Below, one piece after another: positions 1-10,450 of a stretch of DNA of 64,000 nt (within the stretch, counting starts at the first letter, position 1; every line of letters begins with the position of its first letter). The DNA comes from Hymenoscyphus infarciens (Eukaryota > Ascomycota > Leotiomycetes > Helotiales > Helotiaceae). Under the pieces are notes generated by a model that searched no databases, was not told the origin of the DNA, and was given only the letters and a program-made list of their open reading frames with translations. The translations under genes were made by a program, and so were the position numbers. The DNA lies in the NCBI GenBank assembly GCA_001414345.1, contig LLCB01000116.1, positions 62,001 to 126,000 of the forward strand, read 5' to 3'.

Positions 1-1800
1 TCTCTCTTCTACCTCTATTTTAAGGTATTCTATCTTCTCTTATTCTTAAATTCTAGCTTTCTTAGCTACTTCTATTCTATAGTACTTACTTACCTTTTCT
101 TACTAAATAGAGAGGCTAGGATAGAAAGAGTTAGACTAGTTAATTTCGCTTAAAGCTTAGAAGACAGCTCTAATTTCGCTTAATATCTAGAAGGTAAGTA
201 GAAAAGAGAGTCTAGGTTATTAATTTCGCTTAATATCTAGAAAGCAGGTCTAGGTTCTAATTAGAGAGTTGCCTTTCTAATCCTACTCTAGCCTAGTCTC
301 CTTTTTTTATCTACCTAGCTACTTCTATCCTATTTTTAGAACTTTCCTAGCTACTCTTATCCTAGTTAGAGTACCTAGCTTACTAAACTTAGCCTAATCT
401 TGATTCTAATCTAGCTTAGCCTCTTCTATTCTTATCTAAATAAGTAGCCTATTCTATTCTAAGTACTAGGCTAACTAAGGCAGAGAAAGCTAAAACACTA
501 GTCGCTTTTATAAGCTAATTCTTTCGAGTTAAGTTTTTTATATATCTCTAATCTAGGTATTCTTACGAGGATATCGTTCTTAGATATTAGCTTATAACCT
601 ATAATAGTATAAAGCTTTATTAGCTATATATAGAGAACCTAAATAGTATATTAACTAGTCTTCTTCTCTTAGAAATAAAGGAAGTAATACTAACGAGCTC
701 GATCTAAAAAGCTTATACGACTTTTAGAATATAAAAGTAGAGAGACTTTAGACTAGTTAGATAAGAGTAAGAACTAGAAACTTAGGAATAATCGTACTAT
801 CTTTATACTATTATACTACGCTACTATTTACTCTTTAATATTATATAAAAGAATAGATAAAGCGTAGAGTTAGAGATACTTTCAGATTAGAGAAAGTAAG
901 CTTAAGTCGGCGACGATTATTATAAGACGACTATTATAAAGGAAACGTAGCTTAGACTAAAATTCTATCTCGTTATAGTAGTATAGGTCGCGTATAGTAT
1001 TCTATAACGTAGCTTACCTAAGTAAGATAGAATATAGAGAGTATTAAATATAAGTCTATATAATAAATAGATAAATAAAATATTAATTATTTATTATAAA
1101 TATTAAATAAATATATAGTATTTAAGCGATTATTTAAGTAATAAAAGCTTAAATAAATATATTATAAATAGTTTCTATTTATTAAGCATAATATCCGCTC
1201 TCTAAGTCTTAGTATAGAGGGTTTATATAAGTTGAATTTTACTCTCTTTTTATATATATATTTAAATATAACTAAACTATAAATTCACTTACTTTTAATT
1301 ATTATTAATAGATTACTATTATCTCTACTCTTTATCACTTATATTATATTAAAGAGTATTATATAATATCTCACTTTCTAAAACATTATATACGTAACCT
1401 TTAAACTAAGGTTTTAACGTTAAAAGAGTCGAAAGAGCCTCGGCGTAAGTAACTAAAGTAGATGATTTTAAAAGATTTTTATATATATTTAGATAAGTGG
1501 GAAACTATACTAAAAGAGTAGAGAATATAGAATATTTATAAATAAACGACTACTATTTATACTCTAAACGCTTCTTATTCTTAAATAATTCGAAAGGTAT
1601 TTTATTTATAGAAAATCGTAAATATTCTAAATATATTCCTAGCTTCTATTCGTTATATAGATCTAATTAAATAGGAAAGAAAAATAGTACGATTTTTTCA
1701 CTAATCCTAAAAAGAAATTAGAGATTACCTATATCTAAAATGTGTAGGCTATAGCCTCTAAAATGTATATTAGTTACGATCTAGTATAAAGGTATTAAGG
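1..1800. repeat. AT-rich RIP-degraded repeat block at left edge
   Basis: The sequence is dominated by TA dinucleotides, with very few CA or TG, and has no open frame of useful length. This is the signature of RIP acting on repeated DNA. I could not recognise the original element. The block fades into ordinary composition at about 1.8 kb. Confidence 0.75.
141..240 (+). repeat. Three spaced copies of a short motif (TAATTTCGCTTAA)
   Basis: The motif starts at 141, 171 and 221. The last two copies extend into the same TATCTAGAA context. The spacing is irregular (30 and 50 bases), so this is a degenerate direct repeat inside RIP debris rather than a true satellite. Confidence 0.6.
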
Positions 1801-3282
1801 AACGGCAGAGATCGAAAAATAACCCGAATCGCTTCGTTCTACTCAGGTCCTATTATACCTCGTGAACGTCGACTTTCTATTATCTGCTACGCCGACCTTA
1901 GGCAGATAGCGATTTAAAAGAAGTTAAAGTAAAGTAATAGGATGCCGCCTCTCAATTTAGAACTGGATTTAGAGTTGAACTTAGATATAGATATGTTAGG
2001 AATTGCTTCTCTCGTCTCTACTCTCTCTTCTAGTTCTTTTAAGGTCCTATTAGGTATTTAACTATCTGGTCCGCCTACTGCGGAACCGCAACATTACCTA
2101 ATATATTGAAAACCACTCTACTGCTTATAACGAAGACCTCGCCGCCGTTTAAGAAATTCTATAGCCAACTCCCGCCTCCACACCTCGAGAAGAACCTAAT
2201 ACTAACAGCCCGTCTAATTAGCATAAGAATAAGCTCGTCGACTCTCATAATCATAGCTCCCTAGCAGTTAAGCAAGAACTTAATTAAGGGGGTCGACCTT
2301 TATACCATGCCTATGTCGAGGATATAGACGACTCCAGCGCCAGACGACCGACACTTCTCAGCGTTCGGCGAGCCTCGACTCGAGTAAGCAAGTCTTCTAT
2401 CGCAACATTACTATAAAGGAGCATTTTAAGGGACAATTTGGGAACCAGTATGCGGCAGGGGAAAGCTCTAAGACATCGGCGACCTATGAGGGCATCACAG
2501 CAGATAGAAATGCAGAGGTGCACTTTAGGAGTATATTCGGATTTGTTGCGTCTCCTCTCGATAAATAGGGAGCATTCTACAAATGATCGAGGAACTTCGG
2601 TCTATATATTGCAAGTTAACTGCTATTTCTAATCTCGAGGGCAGTCTAAATCAAGAAAATTATCCCTATTACACGGAAGGAGCCTTAGCTCATTTAAAGA
2701 AATCTTTCGCAGATTCACCGGCCATATTCGTTCAGTACTTACATAAGTACGACTCGTTGCCAATACAAAATATACACTAAGTCTTTTCACTAACGAGAGG
2801 AAACTTACTAGCTGGTAGGAAGTGATCGAGAGCGGATTAGGAGCAGAGGCGGAAACCGGTGATTCTTTTTTTCGAGCTGATGTTCAATGACAGGCTCAAC
2901 TCCTTCCTCTACCACCTTCTCCTTCAGCGGCCTATTCAATTACCTCTTCATCATTTCATCGTGGATATAGAAGAAGTAATCCTTTCTATGTCCGGCCTCG
3001 AGTTCGTCTTCTAGGCTCTTTGTCGCAGCCTCAAGCAGTTGGCCGAGTTTCTTATGAGACCGGACCACGTGGACCGGACGGTTCGAGCTTCTCCGACACA
3101 GGTCATCCAATGCGGTCAGTGCCATCACTTTTAGCAAGTTCTGCAGAATTCACACGCTGCTGATTTGTCTCCATATCTGCTGATACGCACTGACTAGTAA
3201 ATGCAGTGCTTTATTGGTGCCCGCGTCTTCTCGTAGAACTACGGAGGACGCGGTCATAAGTATGGAGAATACAGGGCTTGTA
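1801..3282. other. Ordinary-composition island with decayed coding relics
   Basis: Base composition returns to near 50% GC, but reading frames are short and broken on both strands. The longest pieces are about 65-70 codons: plus strand 2438-2780, minus strand 2940-3137 and 2311-2523. A plus-strand stretch near 2390-2530 has a Gly/Asn/Gln-rich segment, and the minus-strand piece at 2940-3137 is charged and alpha-helical in character. I recognise no family. These look like gene remnants at the edge of a repeat block, cut off on the right by the insertion at 3283. Confidence 0.4.
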
Positions 3283-4229
3283 CACTGCAGGGGTGCCCTA
3301 AAAGGTAGTAGGTGCTCTAAAGCCACTTTTTAGCCCCTCTTTTTAGTAAGTCTATAGAGAGGTTCTTCGTATAAATTATTCTATAACTCTATTATTTAAT
3401 ATATTCTTTTTAAATTTAAATAATAGTTTCTTCTTTACTTACTCTATCTTTAAAGCTCTTTTACTAGCCTTTTTACTAGTAAAATATCTAAATTTTTAAA
3501 TAGTAAAGAGAGTCTTCTTTTAAAAGATAATAATAACTATTTATAAAATTATAACTCTAAATATAATTTAGATTATAATCTTTCTTATAATAGGCCTAAA
3601 TTAGAGAACCTAGATACTTATTTATAGAATATCTCTTATACTCTAGACTCTAATCTCTCTCTCTTTATACTTTCTATTCTACTTTATCTAGCTACTATTC
3701 TCTTACTAACTAATATTATATAATAAGTAGTTAATATCGCTTCTATAATAACGTCTATTTCTTATTCTAGCTAGCTTAAAAGAAAGAAGTAAAATTTAGT
3801 AAAAGTAACTCTCTCTCTCTTTAACTATAGGTTTAAAATAGAAGAGATTACTACCTAAACCAGTATCTCTTAGTCTAGTATTTATAAGCTATAAGTTAAA
3901 GCTAAAAAGAGAGAGTAGACTCTAAGAATAAATATAGAGACCTAGTATATAGATAATAAACTCTATCTTAGAAAGCTACTAATAATAGAGAAGATTTAGC
4001 TTTATATTCTTTAAGTTATAACTAAGAATAGTATAATAAGAAAGTAGTTATATTAATAAATTATATAAGAAGTTTAAGAGACTTCTATTTATATAAAAGA
4101 AGAAGATCTATCTCTAAGTACTATTTATTAGTTAATAAGAAGTAAGAGATACTAAGTCTATAAAAGAATAATAAAACTAAGTCTAAATAAGTAGTAAAAG
4201 AAGGCTTATTTAGACTAGTGTTTACTTTA

Positions 4230-4935
4230 TAAGAAGTAGACTTTAGAGAATTAAAAAAACGTTATTTTTACTAATAAGACATTAGTTTAAAAGAGAGAGA
4301 TAAGAGAGTAAAGAAGAGTATAGAGAATAAAGAAGGAGATATATTACTAATATATTATTATATATTAGTAGAAAGGGTTTAGTAAGTTTATATAGTAAAG
4401 CTTTTTCTCTTATAATATAAAGAAGTCTTATTATATCTAGGAAAAGGAGATAAAAAAAGAAAAAGAGGAATATAAGAGAGATATTATAATATAGAATACT
4501 ACTTAGTTCTTTTAAGATAAAGAGAAATAGAAGGCTTTTAAGATATAAAATAATAAGTAAAGATAGACTAAAAATAATAAGATATTAAGATAGTAAAGAC
4601 TTAGTACTAAAAGAAGTATTATAAAGAAACTCTCTAACCTCTTATTAATACGCTTTACTCTCTATTTAAGTATAAAGAGTCTACTAGTCTTATTATTTTA
4701 AAAAAGAGATAAGAGAGAATAAACTAGATTCTACGTTCTTTACTTCTTCCTTTTATATAAAAATATAAGAAGAATTAGCTAAAGACTTTAGTATAAGAAG
4801 ATAATACCTCTACTTATACTTACTAAGAATAATAGAAGGTCTTTAATATATATACTATATATAAGCTTCTTTAGCTAGGAAACTCTTCTAATCTTAATAC
4901 TATAAAGCCGACTTAGTACTAGATAAAAAGAGAAA
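4230..4935 (+). pseudogene. RIP-inactivated Tc1/mariner transposase remnant
   Basis: This is the coding part of the transposon at 3283-5715. Conserved transposase blocks can be read at about 4261 (catalytic Asp now Asn), 4797 and 4875, with TAA/TAG codons scattered between. The first block lies in a different frame from the other two, so at least one indel is present in addition to the C-to-T changes. No functional protein can be made. Assignment to Tc1/mariner rests on the spacing and wording of these three blocks, recognised by eye. Confidence 0.65.
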
Positions 4936-4964
4936 TAATAAAAGAGAGGCTAATTAATTCTAAG

Positions 4965-5439
4965 TATAATAGCACGAAATATATATAACTATAGAAGAGG
5001 TATATAGAAGTGCGTTTAGTAGAATAACGTATATAAATACTAGGTACTAATATAGAAGAAAATAATAACTATCTCTCTTCTATACTAAATATAAACGTCT
5101 ATATATAAGAGGTCGGAAGCTACTAAGTTCTAATAATAATAATAACCGAGCTCTACTTAATATAGCTAATACTAAATAATAAGAGCTAAAAAGCTAAATA
5201 TATAACCTCTAAACCTTCGAAAAGCTAAATATATATTATCTAAACCTTAATCCCTTCTATATATAAATATCGGATATTAATACCTTTAGCACTTCGCTTG
5301 TATAAGTATCGGTTATTCGTAATCTCGGCTTAAGAGTATTAGAGGTATTAGTAGTACTTAGAGATATTAGTAGTTTTATAAATACTAATAATTTAGAATA
5401 GTACTATTATATAATAATCTAGAATAGCGTGCTATTATA
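4965..5439 (-). mobile_element. Solo Gypsy LTR (475 bp) with 5-bp target duplication CTAAG
   Basis: The sequence starts TATAATAGCACG and ends CGTGCTATTATA and is flanked on both sides by CTAAG (4960-4964 and 5440-5444). It matches the 446-bp LTRs at 44747-45192 and 52295-52740 over its length and in the same orientation. The extra ~29 bases come from an imperfect duplication of a segment containing GCTAAATATATA (about 5190-5250). No internal region is attached, so this is a solo LTR left by LTR-LTR recombination. Confidence 0.9.
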
Positions 5440-5715
5440 CTAAGAAAGTATTAAAAGAGACGTAAATTAAGTACTAGGAAGATATATTATAAAAGAAGAT
5501 ATAAGTATAGATTAAGTATATTCTAAGATATATTAAAGAAATTATTAAGCTTAAAAAAGGTAATAAGTATAAAAAAGGTAGATTATTAGATAAAGAGAAG
5601 CTAAAAATATATAATTAGTATAAATAGCCTTAAAAAAGCTCTAATAAAATAACCCCTAAACTAACTAAAAAGTAGCTTTAGAGCACCTACCACCTTTTAA
5701 GGCACCTCTACAGTG

Positions 5716-6053
5716 CCTCCGTACCGCAACAAGTTGCCTTGTGCTCCCCGCTCTGGTGTGGATACAAGAGCACGGCCTCTCGGAACGGAAGTACTTTTAT
5801 CCTGGAGGCGCTAGACTTCTCTTGGATCTAGCCGGAGTGCCTGAGGTAACCCTCGTCTTGTTTCCGAACACCTCACTTCGACAAAATCGACAGAGCAACA
5901 AATTCGATACTCCTCTGGCATATGCATCCCGACTGCACTAATAGCTGATCCAGTAGTGACCGTCTGGTCGTAAAGTGAGACGAATCACACCAAATTGTTT
6001 ATTGCTTTCTAACATAGTAAGTCTAGGTACAACTGCCCTTCCAGAAACCTCCA
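5716..6053. other. Spacer between transposon and kinase-like gene
   Basis: Composition is ordinary. A 66-codon open frame at 5741-5941 (plus) lacks an ATG start and recognisable similarity. It could be a remnant of the gene relics left of the transposon. No other feature is seen. Confidence 0.3.
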
Positions 6054-6932
6054 ATGGACCACACCATTCAATATCCACTAGGCATCAATCGTCAAGATGT
6101 GGTGGGACTAGGCATCACAGCATTGGTCGCCCGCCTTGATGCTGTTATCAAGTTCGCCCGGCGTACTGAGCTACCATTGCTCGAGAGAGAAAAGGGCATC
6201 TACGAGCGCCTCGGACACGATCACGATGGGGTTCTCCGATATTATGGAAACTTAGGGGACGCTCTTATCTTACAATATGCCTGCCATGGCTCTATAAGAC
6301 AATACTACGCCAGCCAAGCCAAGCCGGTGTCGCTCTCACTACAGCTTCGCTGGGTTGAACAGATCACGGCTTCGGTCGCTTTTATCCATTCCAGAAATGT
6401 GTTACACGGGGATATCTCCTGTAACAACGTCTTGCTCGATGAAGGCCTTAACGCGAAGCTTGGCGACTTTGCTGGGTCTTCGATAGATGGACAAGATCCT
6501 CTCATATGCTATGAGACCAGTCACGAACATCCTGAGATTATAGGCATTTCGACAGGAAGTGAGCTCTTTGCTCTTGGTTCTACCTTCTATGAGATCATGA
6601 CAGGATCCAAACCATATAAAGAGTTGTCAGATACGGAGATAACCCGTGCATATGAAGAAGGGAAGTATCCAAGTCTGGTCTCTTTAGCTGCGTTTAATAA
6701 TACCATTCATAAGTGCTGGACTCAAGGCTATGCAAGTGTAGATGAATTATTAGAGGATGTGAAGGCTGAAGGTATGAATTTTCAATTATTGAGAGGTTCA
6801 ACACTGATAGTTCCTAGTTACCACCAAGTCCAAACTTGTCGCACCATTCCAACCCTCTGCATTCCGTCATACCACCGCATTCCCAATAGCCCTTACTCTC
6901 ATGTCCCTGCTTCCTATCCTGTTCTGGGCTAG
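6054..6932 (+). CDS. Small protein kinase-like protein (fungal, possibly pseudokinase)
   Basis: A 292-residue frame with a compact kinase fold signature. VIK (residues 31-33) fits the ATP-binding lysine strand. HGDISCNN (118-125) is the catalytic loop with Gly in place of the usual Arg of HRD. DFA (138-140) replaces DFG. An APE-like segment (SHEHPEII) and SELFALGSTFYEIMTG fit the F-helix region. A canonical glycine loop is not evident at the N terminus. Changes at HRD and DFG are common in small fungal kinases of this type, so activity is uncertain. A 39-base GT..AG stretch at 6772-6810 (GTATGA...CTGATAG) is in frame and could be an intron, which would remove 13 residues. The C-terminal ~45 residues are Pro/Ser/Thr/Tyr-rich. 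The gene lies between transposon-damaged segments. Confidence 0.7.
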   Translation: MDHTIQYPLGINRQDVVGLGITALVARLDAVIKFARRTELPLLEREKGIYERLGHDHDGVLRYYGNLGDALILQYACHGSIRQYYASQAKPVSLSLQLRWVEQITASVAFIHSRNVLHGDISCNNVLLDEGLNAKLGDFAGSSIDGQDPLICYETSHEHPEIIGISTGSELFALGSTFYEIMTGSKPYKELSDTEITRAYEEGKYPSLVSLAAFNNTIHKCWTQGYASVDELLEDVKAEGMNFQLLRGSTLIVPSYHQVQTCRTIPTLCIPSYHRIPNSPYSHVPASYPVLG

Positions 6933-7061
6933 AAACCGTCGTTAAGTAGTCTATGTCTTGTATTTTTAGCAAATATTTAAGATGTCTTCATCGGCAAGGC
7001 CATACCTCTGGAAGCTCGGGCGGACATTGAGGACAATCGCCCGGCTTTTTCGATGATCCCA
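6933..7061. other. Short spacer after the kinase-like gene
   Basis: No gene or motif recognised. Confidence 0.3.
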
Positions 7062-7526
7062 TCACAAGCACTTTACCACCTTTCCCTCTAGAAGAGGGCA
7101 ATGAAGGACAGCCTTGTTATCCTTGGCATGACGTACAAGGCCAGCCCTATCGGATTCAGACAATTGAACCACACGTTGTTTCCCGAGGCTTGCAGCACAT
7201 AACACGACAAGTCCACGTCCTGCCTGGCGTAAGATGTCATAGAGGAATGTTTGGTATACTTTTGATTCGCGAGTGGTTTGTGATGTCGTTGATATGTCCA
7301 CTGCGGTGTCCACGTGCTTAGCGCCACGGTCGGACAGCCGTTCCAGAATCCTGATTGTTCCAACGACTTCAGCGAGCCTTTCAAAACCTTCTTTGGATCC
7401 GTCCGGCTTTGGACGAGGCTTCTTCGGCTGCTTTCCAACATTTTCAGTCTCTGTGGAAGCATTGGTACCGTGGTCCTGTGGAAGGGTGTCTGGCATATTG
7501 AGAAAAAGTAGTAGAAAGTCAGTCAA
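7062..7526 (-). CDS. Hypothetical protein, 154 residues (or 144 from the second ATG)
   Basis: An uninterrupted minus-strand frame. The second Met gives a better start (MPDTLPQDHG) for a soluble, charged protein. It has a basic Pro/Lys segment, a helix-rich middle (LAEVVGTIRILERLSDRG) and a hydrophobic patch (GRGLVVLCAASLG) near residue 110. No domain recognised. Two other frames are also open over part of the same stretch (minus 7088-7462 and plus 7273-7620), so the coding frame is not certain. It sits in a decayed zone between a kinase-like gene and pseudogenes and could be a remnant. Confidence 0.4.
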   Translation of the reverse strand: MTDFLLLFLNMPDTLPQDHGTNASTETENVGKQPKKPRPKPDGSKEGFERLAEVVGTIRILERLSDRGAKHVDTAVDISTTSQTTRESKVYQTFLYDILRQAGRGLVVLCAASLGKQRVVQLSESDRAGLVRHAKDNKAVLHCPLLEGKVVKCL

Positions 7527-8489
7527 GGAGGGTAGATCGGGGAAGATTGATAGAAAAAATTGTTCCAGCCAGGAACGAGAGGTATTCTTCGTGGCTTCTA
7601 TTAGAAATAATGGGAGATAAGGGAGGGTGATGAGAATTTATGAAACTTGCTAACCGAAATCGTAGGCCTCAACGCAAGGATGCACTAATCACAATTACTG
7701 GAACCTCACGATGCTATCCAAACGTTATCAATCTGTCGAGCTCTCCCATATTGTATGATCAAGACGACCCACGTATACAGAACAATGCATGGATGATAGT
7801 GCTATTCAACCATGGGAAGCTTCCACTCGGGCTATGTCTGACATTCCATCCAATAACTCGAGATATACACTTCCATGTATCGTTTCTCCCCGCGTTATCC
7901 ACATGAAGCCATTATGACCATCCAGGGGCCAGTGCACCATGTCTCAAACCTGGGCCGCCAGCTGCCTCGGGGATGAGGATCCTGCATACAAGCTTCGATG
8001 CTGTACTGCATTGCCTTAATCCTATGGAGACATCAAAAAATGGAAAACACGGAGGTTCCATTTGGGGAAGCGCAGCGATCCCAACGCTATCTTGCTTCCC
8101 ACACATTGCTGCATGGAGAATGGGGGAAGCCATGTTGATTATTCAAGGCGCTAACACATCATGAACCATGGGCTGCAACTGATAGAATCTCCGGCGTTGG
8201 ACTCCCAAGACGGATTAGACATTTAACATGAAGAAGGGCATAGGTATCGATGAATATATAAAGGTCCGCAATTCCCTGAAGTTCTGATCATCACCTCCCT
8301 CTGTATTCTTCCAACCTCTTCAATCATCTTTCCAAACCTTCTCAACTGGTATATATCTTGTCTACGTACATCAAAGGGTCAATCCATTCTTCACTCCCAT
8401 ATCCGACCTCAGCTTCACCAGACTCAGACCAGCATTCTATCCTACGCATCGATCTTTTGCCTCGCTGCTCACCCACATCACGTCCTGCA
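7527..8489. other. Ordinary-composition stretch without a supported gene
   Basis: Several short frames (for example plus 7640-7906, 88 codons, and minus 7912-8133) lack recognisable domains. From about 8270 to 8489 the sequence is pyrimidine-rich, with a TATATAAAGG-like stretch near 8253. It reads like a promoter and 5' leader for the BCS1-like fragment that follows. Confidence 0.35.
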
Positions 8490-8932
8490 ATGGCTGCTCA
8501 CAACAATTCTTATTCTCTGCCAAGTCAGCCGCTCCCATTGAGCCCGATATCTATGGTAGACGTCTTCTTCCCTGGGCTTACCAACATCCCTGCTGCCCTC
8601 CAGCAACTTCAGGCCGGACCAAACAGCTATGGTCGTGTGCTTTGTATCTGCGGATTGGCTGTGTTCTTTGGCAGATATGCCAAAGACTTCTCTGAAGCAT
8701 TTGTGACTAGGCACTTCAGTTTGTGACTCTTCAGACCACCAATGATATATTCTGACAAGCAACAGCTTCAAGAGTTTATGTCTCCCATTCCAACGAAGCA
8801 CACGATATGCTTGTCGCCTGGATATCCTCTCAGATAGACATTGTATTCGGTGAAGTTTCTCAGGAATTTGAATTTAACGTCATAGTATTTGAAAGGTTAA
8901 GCTTTCTGGGATGTGTAGTTCTACTTATTTAA
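8490..8932 (+). pseudogene. Truncated N-terminal fragment of a BCS1-like AAA-ATPase gene
   Basis: The frame from the ATG at 8490 (MAAHNNSY...) gives a leader and the segment GRVLCICGLAVFFGRYAKDF, typical of the N-terminal membrane region of fungal BCS1-like proteins. A 47-base intron (8720-8766, GTTTGT...AACAG) joins RHF to TSRVYVSHSNEAHDML, which continues the BCS1 N domain (the family reads close to TVHISYSDEAYDML). After WISSQ the frame diverges and stops at 8930-8932. The BCS1-specific domain and AAA domain are absent, so this is a ~130-residue stump of a protein normally above 400 residues. BCS1 proteins act in mitochondrial complex III assembly, and fungi carry many paralogues. Assignment is by recalled family pattern. 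Confidence 0.65.
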
Positions 8933-9082
8933 ATCCGGTGTGTGCTTGCTTATATTTGTTCCACTAATAGGACATTCTCCTATCTACTCTTCTCTTGTTA
9001 TCCCAAATTTGAGCCTATCATGATTTATTTCTTGGTACTCCCAGTTCTGTTGCTTGCTGTCAACGCGGCGGTTATTCAGCGT

Positions 9083-10450
9083 CAGTGTGGTCAATAGTAT
9101 CATCGTAATTTAATACTATAGTATTTTAGATTAATAGATTATTATGATATCCCAGTAGTACGTATCTAAATACGCTATAATATTATCGTAATATCGTGAT
9201 ATTATATAGTATAACTTTTAATAACTCGTAAGCGCTAAAACCCACTTTTTCTCAAATTAAGACTATTTACACTTTTTCTATATACTCTTTTATTACTTAC
9301 TTATTACCAAACCACTTATTATATACTTTATTAAATGAAGATTAAGCGTATACTAGAAGGCTTAGCTTTATTTCTTTAAACTAATATAACTGTTTTATAG
9401 AAATATATATATAGTATATAAACTAAAATATTTTTTATTTATCGATTTAGTTAATCTTTATATATAATTAAAGAGTAAAAGTCAACAAATTTAATATACT
9501 AGTTCATTATATTCTAGCCATTACTCTAACGTTATTATCGTCGAATTAGTACTTAGTATTAATAAAATATTTTTATCTTATATATAATATTTAGCTTAAT
9601 TTAAGAGCTATTTATATAATTCTTTTTTTAAAATACTCTATTTAAATAGATCTATAATTCTAGTAATTTAGCTATATACTTTTTATATTATACGTTATAT
9701 TATATAGATATAAAATATAAGACTAAAAAGAAGTCGAGTAAAAATTAGAGGTAAAAAGCTTAAATATTATAGCTTAGTAATACTACGATATTATTATAAT
9801 ATTAATTGAAATACTAATATTATAAAAGATAATATTATTAGATATTATAAAATTTAAATAGTATAAATAGTACGTATTAAAGTAGGTTTCTAATAATATA
9901 GTAAGTTACGAGTTAAGCTTGAATTTGCCTACTTTTTTTGTAATCCGAGCTTTTTTTTTTCAAAGCTTTCTCTCTCTTTTCTCTAGAAGATAGAAAATAA
10001 AAGAACTCTAAAAGAGATAAGGCCTAGCTAGAAAGAAGCGATATATCCAATTATCTCTCTTCTATATTACTTATTAATTTAAAGTAAGTATAATAAAATT
10101 AAACTAAAAAATAGATAATTCTTAAAAAAAACCTCTTTTTTAAAAAAGTTTTACTACTCTAGTAAGGTCGATAAGGTATACTAAGACCTTATAAAATTAT
10201 AAAATTATCTATTTTTATTATATAAAGTTTAGAGTAATAGAGGATATATAGAGCTCTCGTTTTCTATTATCTAGAGTATACTAACATATATTATTATTAA
10301 TAAATAGGTAAAAGAGTGCCTAAAAAGGAGGGAAATCAAGGACTTTTTTAAAAAGCTCGGATTACAAAAAAAGTGGGCAAATTCAAGCTTAACTCGCAAC
10401 TCACTGTATATCGTAGTAGTATAATATTCCAAATACTATCGACCACACTA
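9083..10450. mobile_element. hAT-type non-autonomous element, 1368 bp, TSD TTCAGCGT
   Basis: The left end is CAGTGTGGTCAATAGTAT. The reverse complement of the right end is TAGTGTGGTCGATAGTAT, which fits the same repeat with C changed to T. The element is flanked by an 8-bp direct repeat TTCAGCGT (9075-9082 and 10451-10458). CAG..CTG-type ends and an 8-bp duplication are hAT hallmarks. The interior is RIP-degraded, with no transposase frame visible. It interrupts the signal-peptide exon of a secreted-protein gene and contains a later insertion at 9899-10406. Confidence 0.88.
9899..10406. mobile_element. Tc1/mariner-type MITE, 508 bp, nested in the hAT element
   Basis: Ends form an inverted repeat of about 55 bp: the left begins TAGTAAGTTACGAGTTAAGC and the reverse complement of the right begins CAGTGAGTTGCGAGTTAAGC. 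TA flanks both sides (9897-9898 and 10407-10408). The right repeat keeps CA and TG where the left has TA, so the two ends were mutated unequally by RIP. No coding capacity is seen. Confidence 0.85.

Larger units (their letters stand above)
3283..5715 (+). mobile_element. Degenerate Tc1/mariner-superfamily DNA transposon with ~50-bp terminal inverted repeats
   Basis: Left end 3283-3333 and right end 5665-5715 are inverted copies of each other. Left begins CACTGCAGGGGTGCCCTAAA; the reverse complement of the right end begins CACTGTAGAGGTGCCTTAAA. The body is heavily RIP-mutated, but transposase signatures survive. At about 4261 the frame reads VIFTNKT, matching the second catalytic Asp region (family form VIFTDET). 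Near 4797 it reads EDNTSTYT, matching EDNAPAH. Near 4875 it reads LGNSSNLNTI, matching the PGNSPDLNMIE region with the third acidic residue. A TA dinucleotide precedes the left end, but the right flank is CC, so the target duplication is not clean. A solo LTR (4965-5439) has inserted near the 3' end. The element is dead. Confidence 0.8.

Noticed and set aside
4965..5439. MITE interpretation of the TATAATAGCACG..CGTGCTATTATA sequences
   Set aside because: Their inverted ends look MITE-like, but pairs of them flank gag-pol internal regions with 5-bp TSDs, so they are LTRs.
7088..7462. 124-codon minus frame overlapping the hypothetical at 7062-7526
   Set aside because: Alternative frame of the same stretch without recognisable features. 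The longer frame is preferred, at low confidence.
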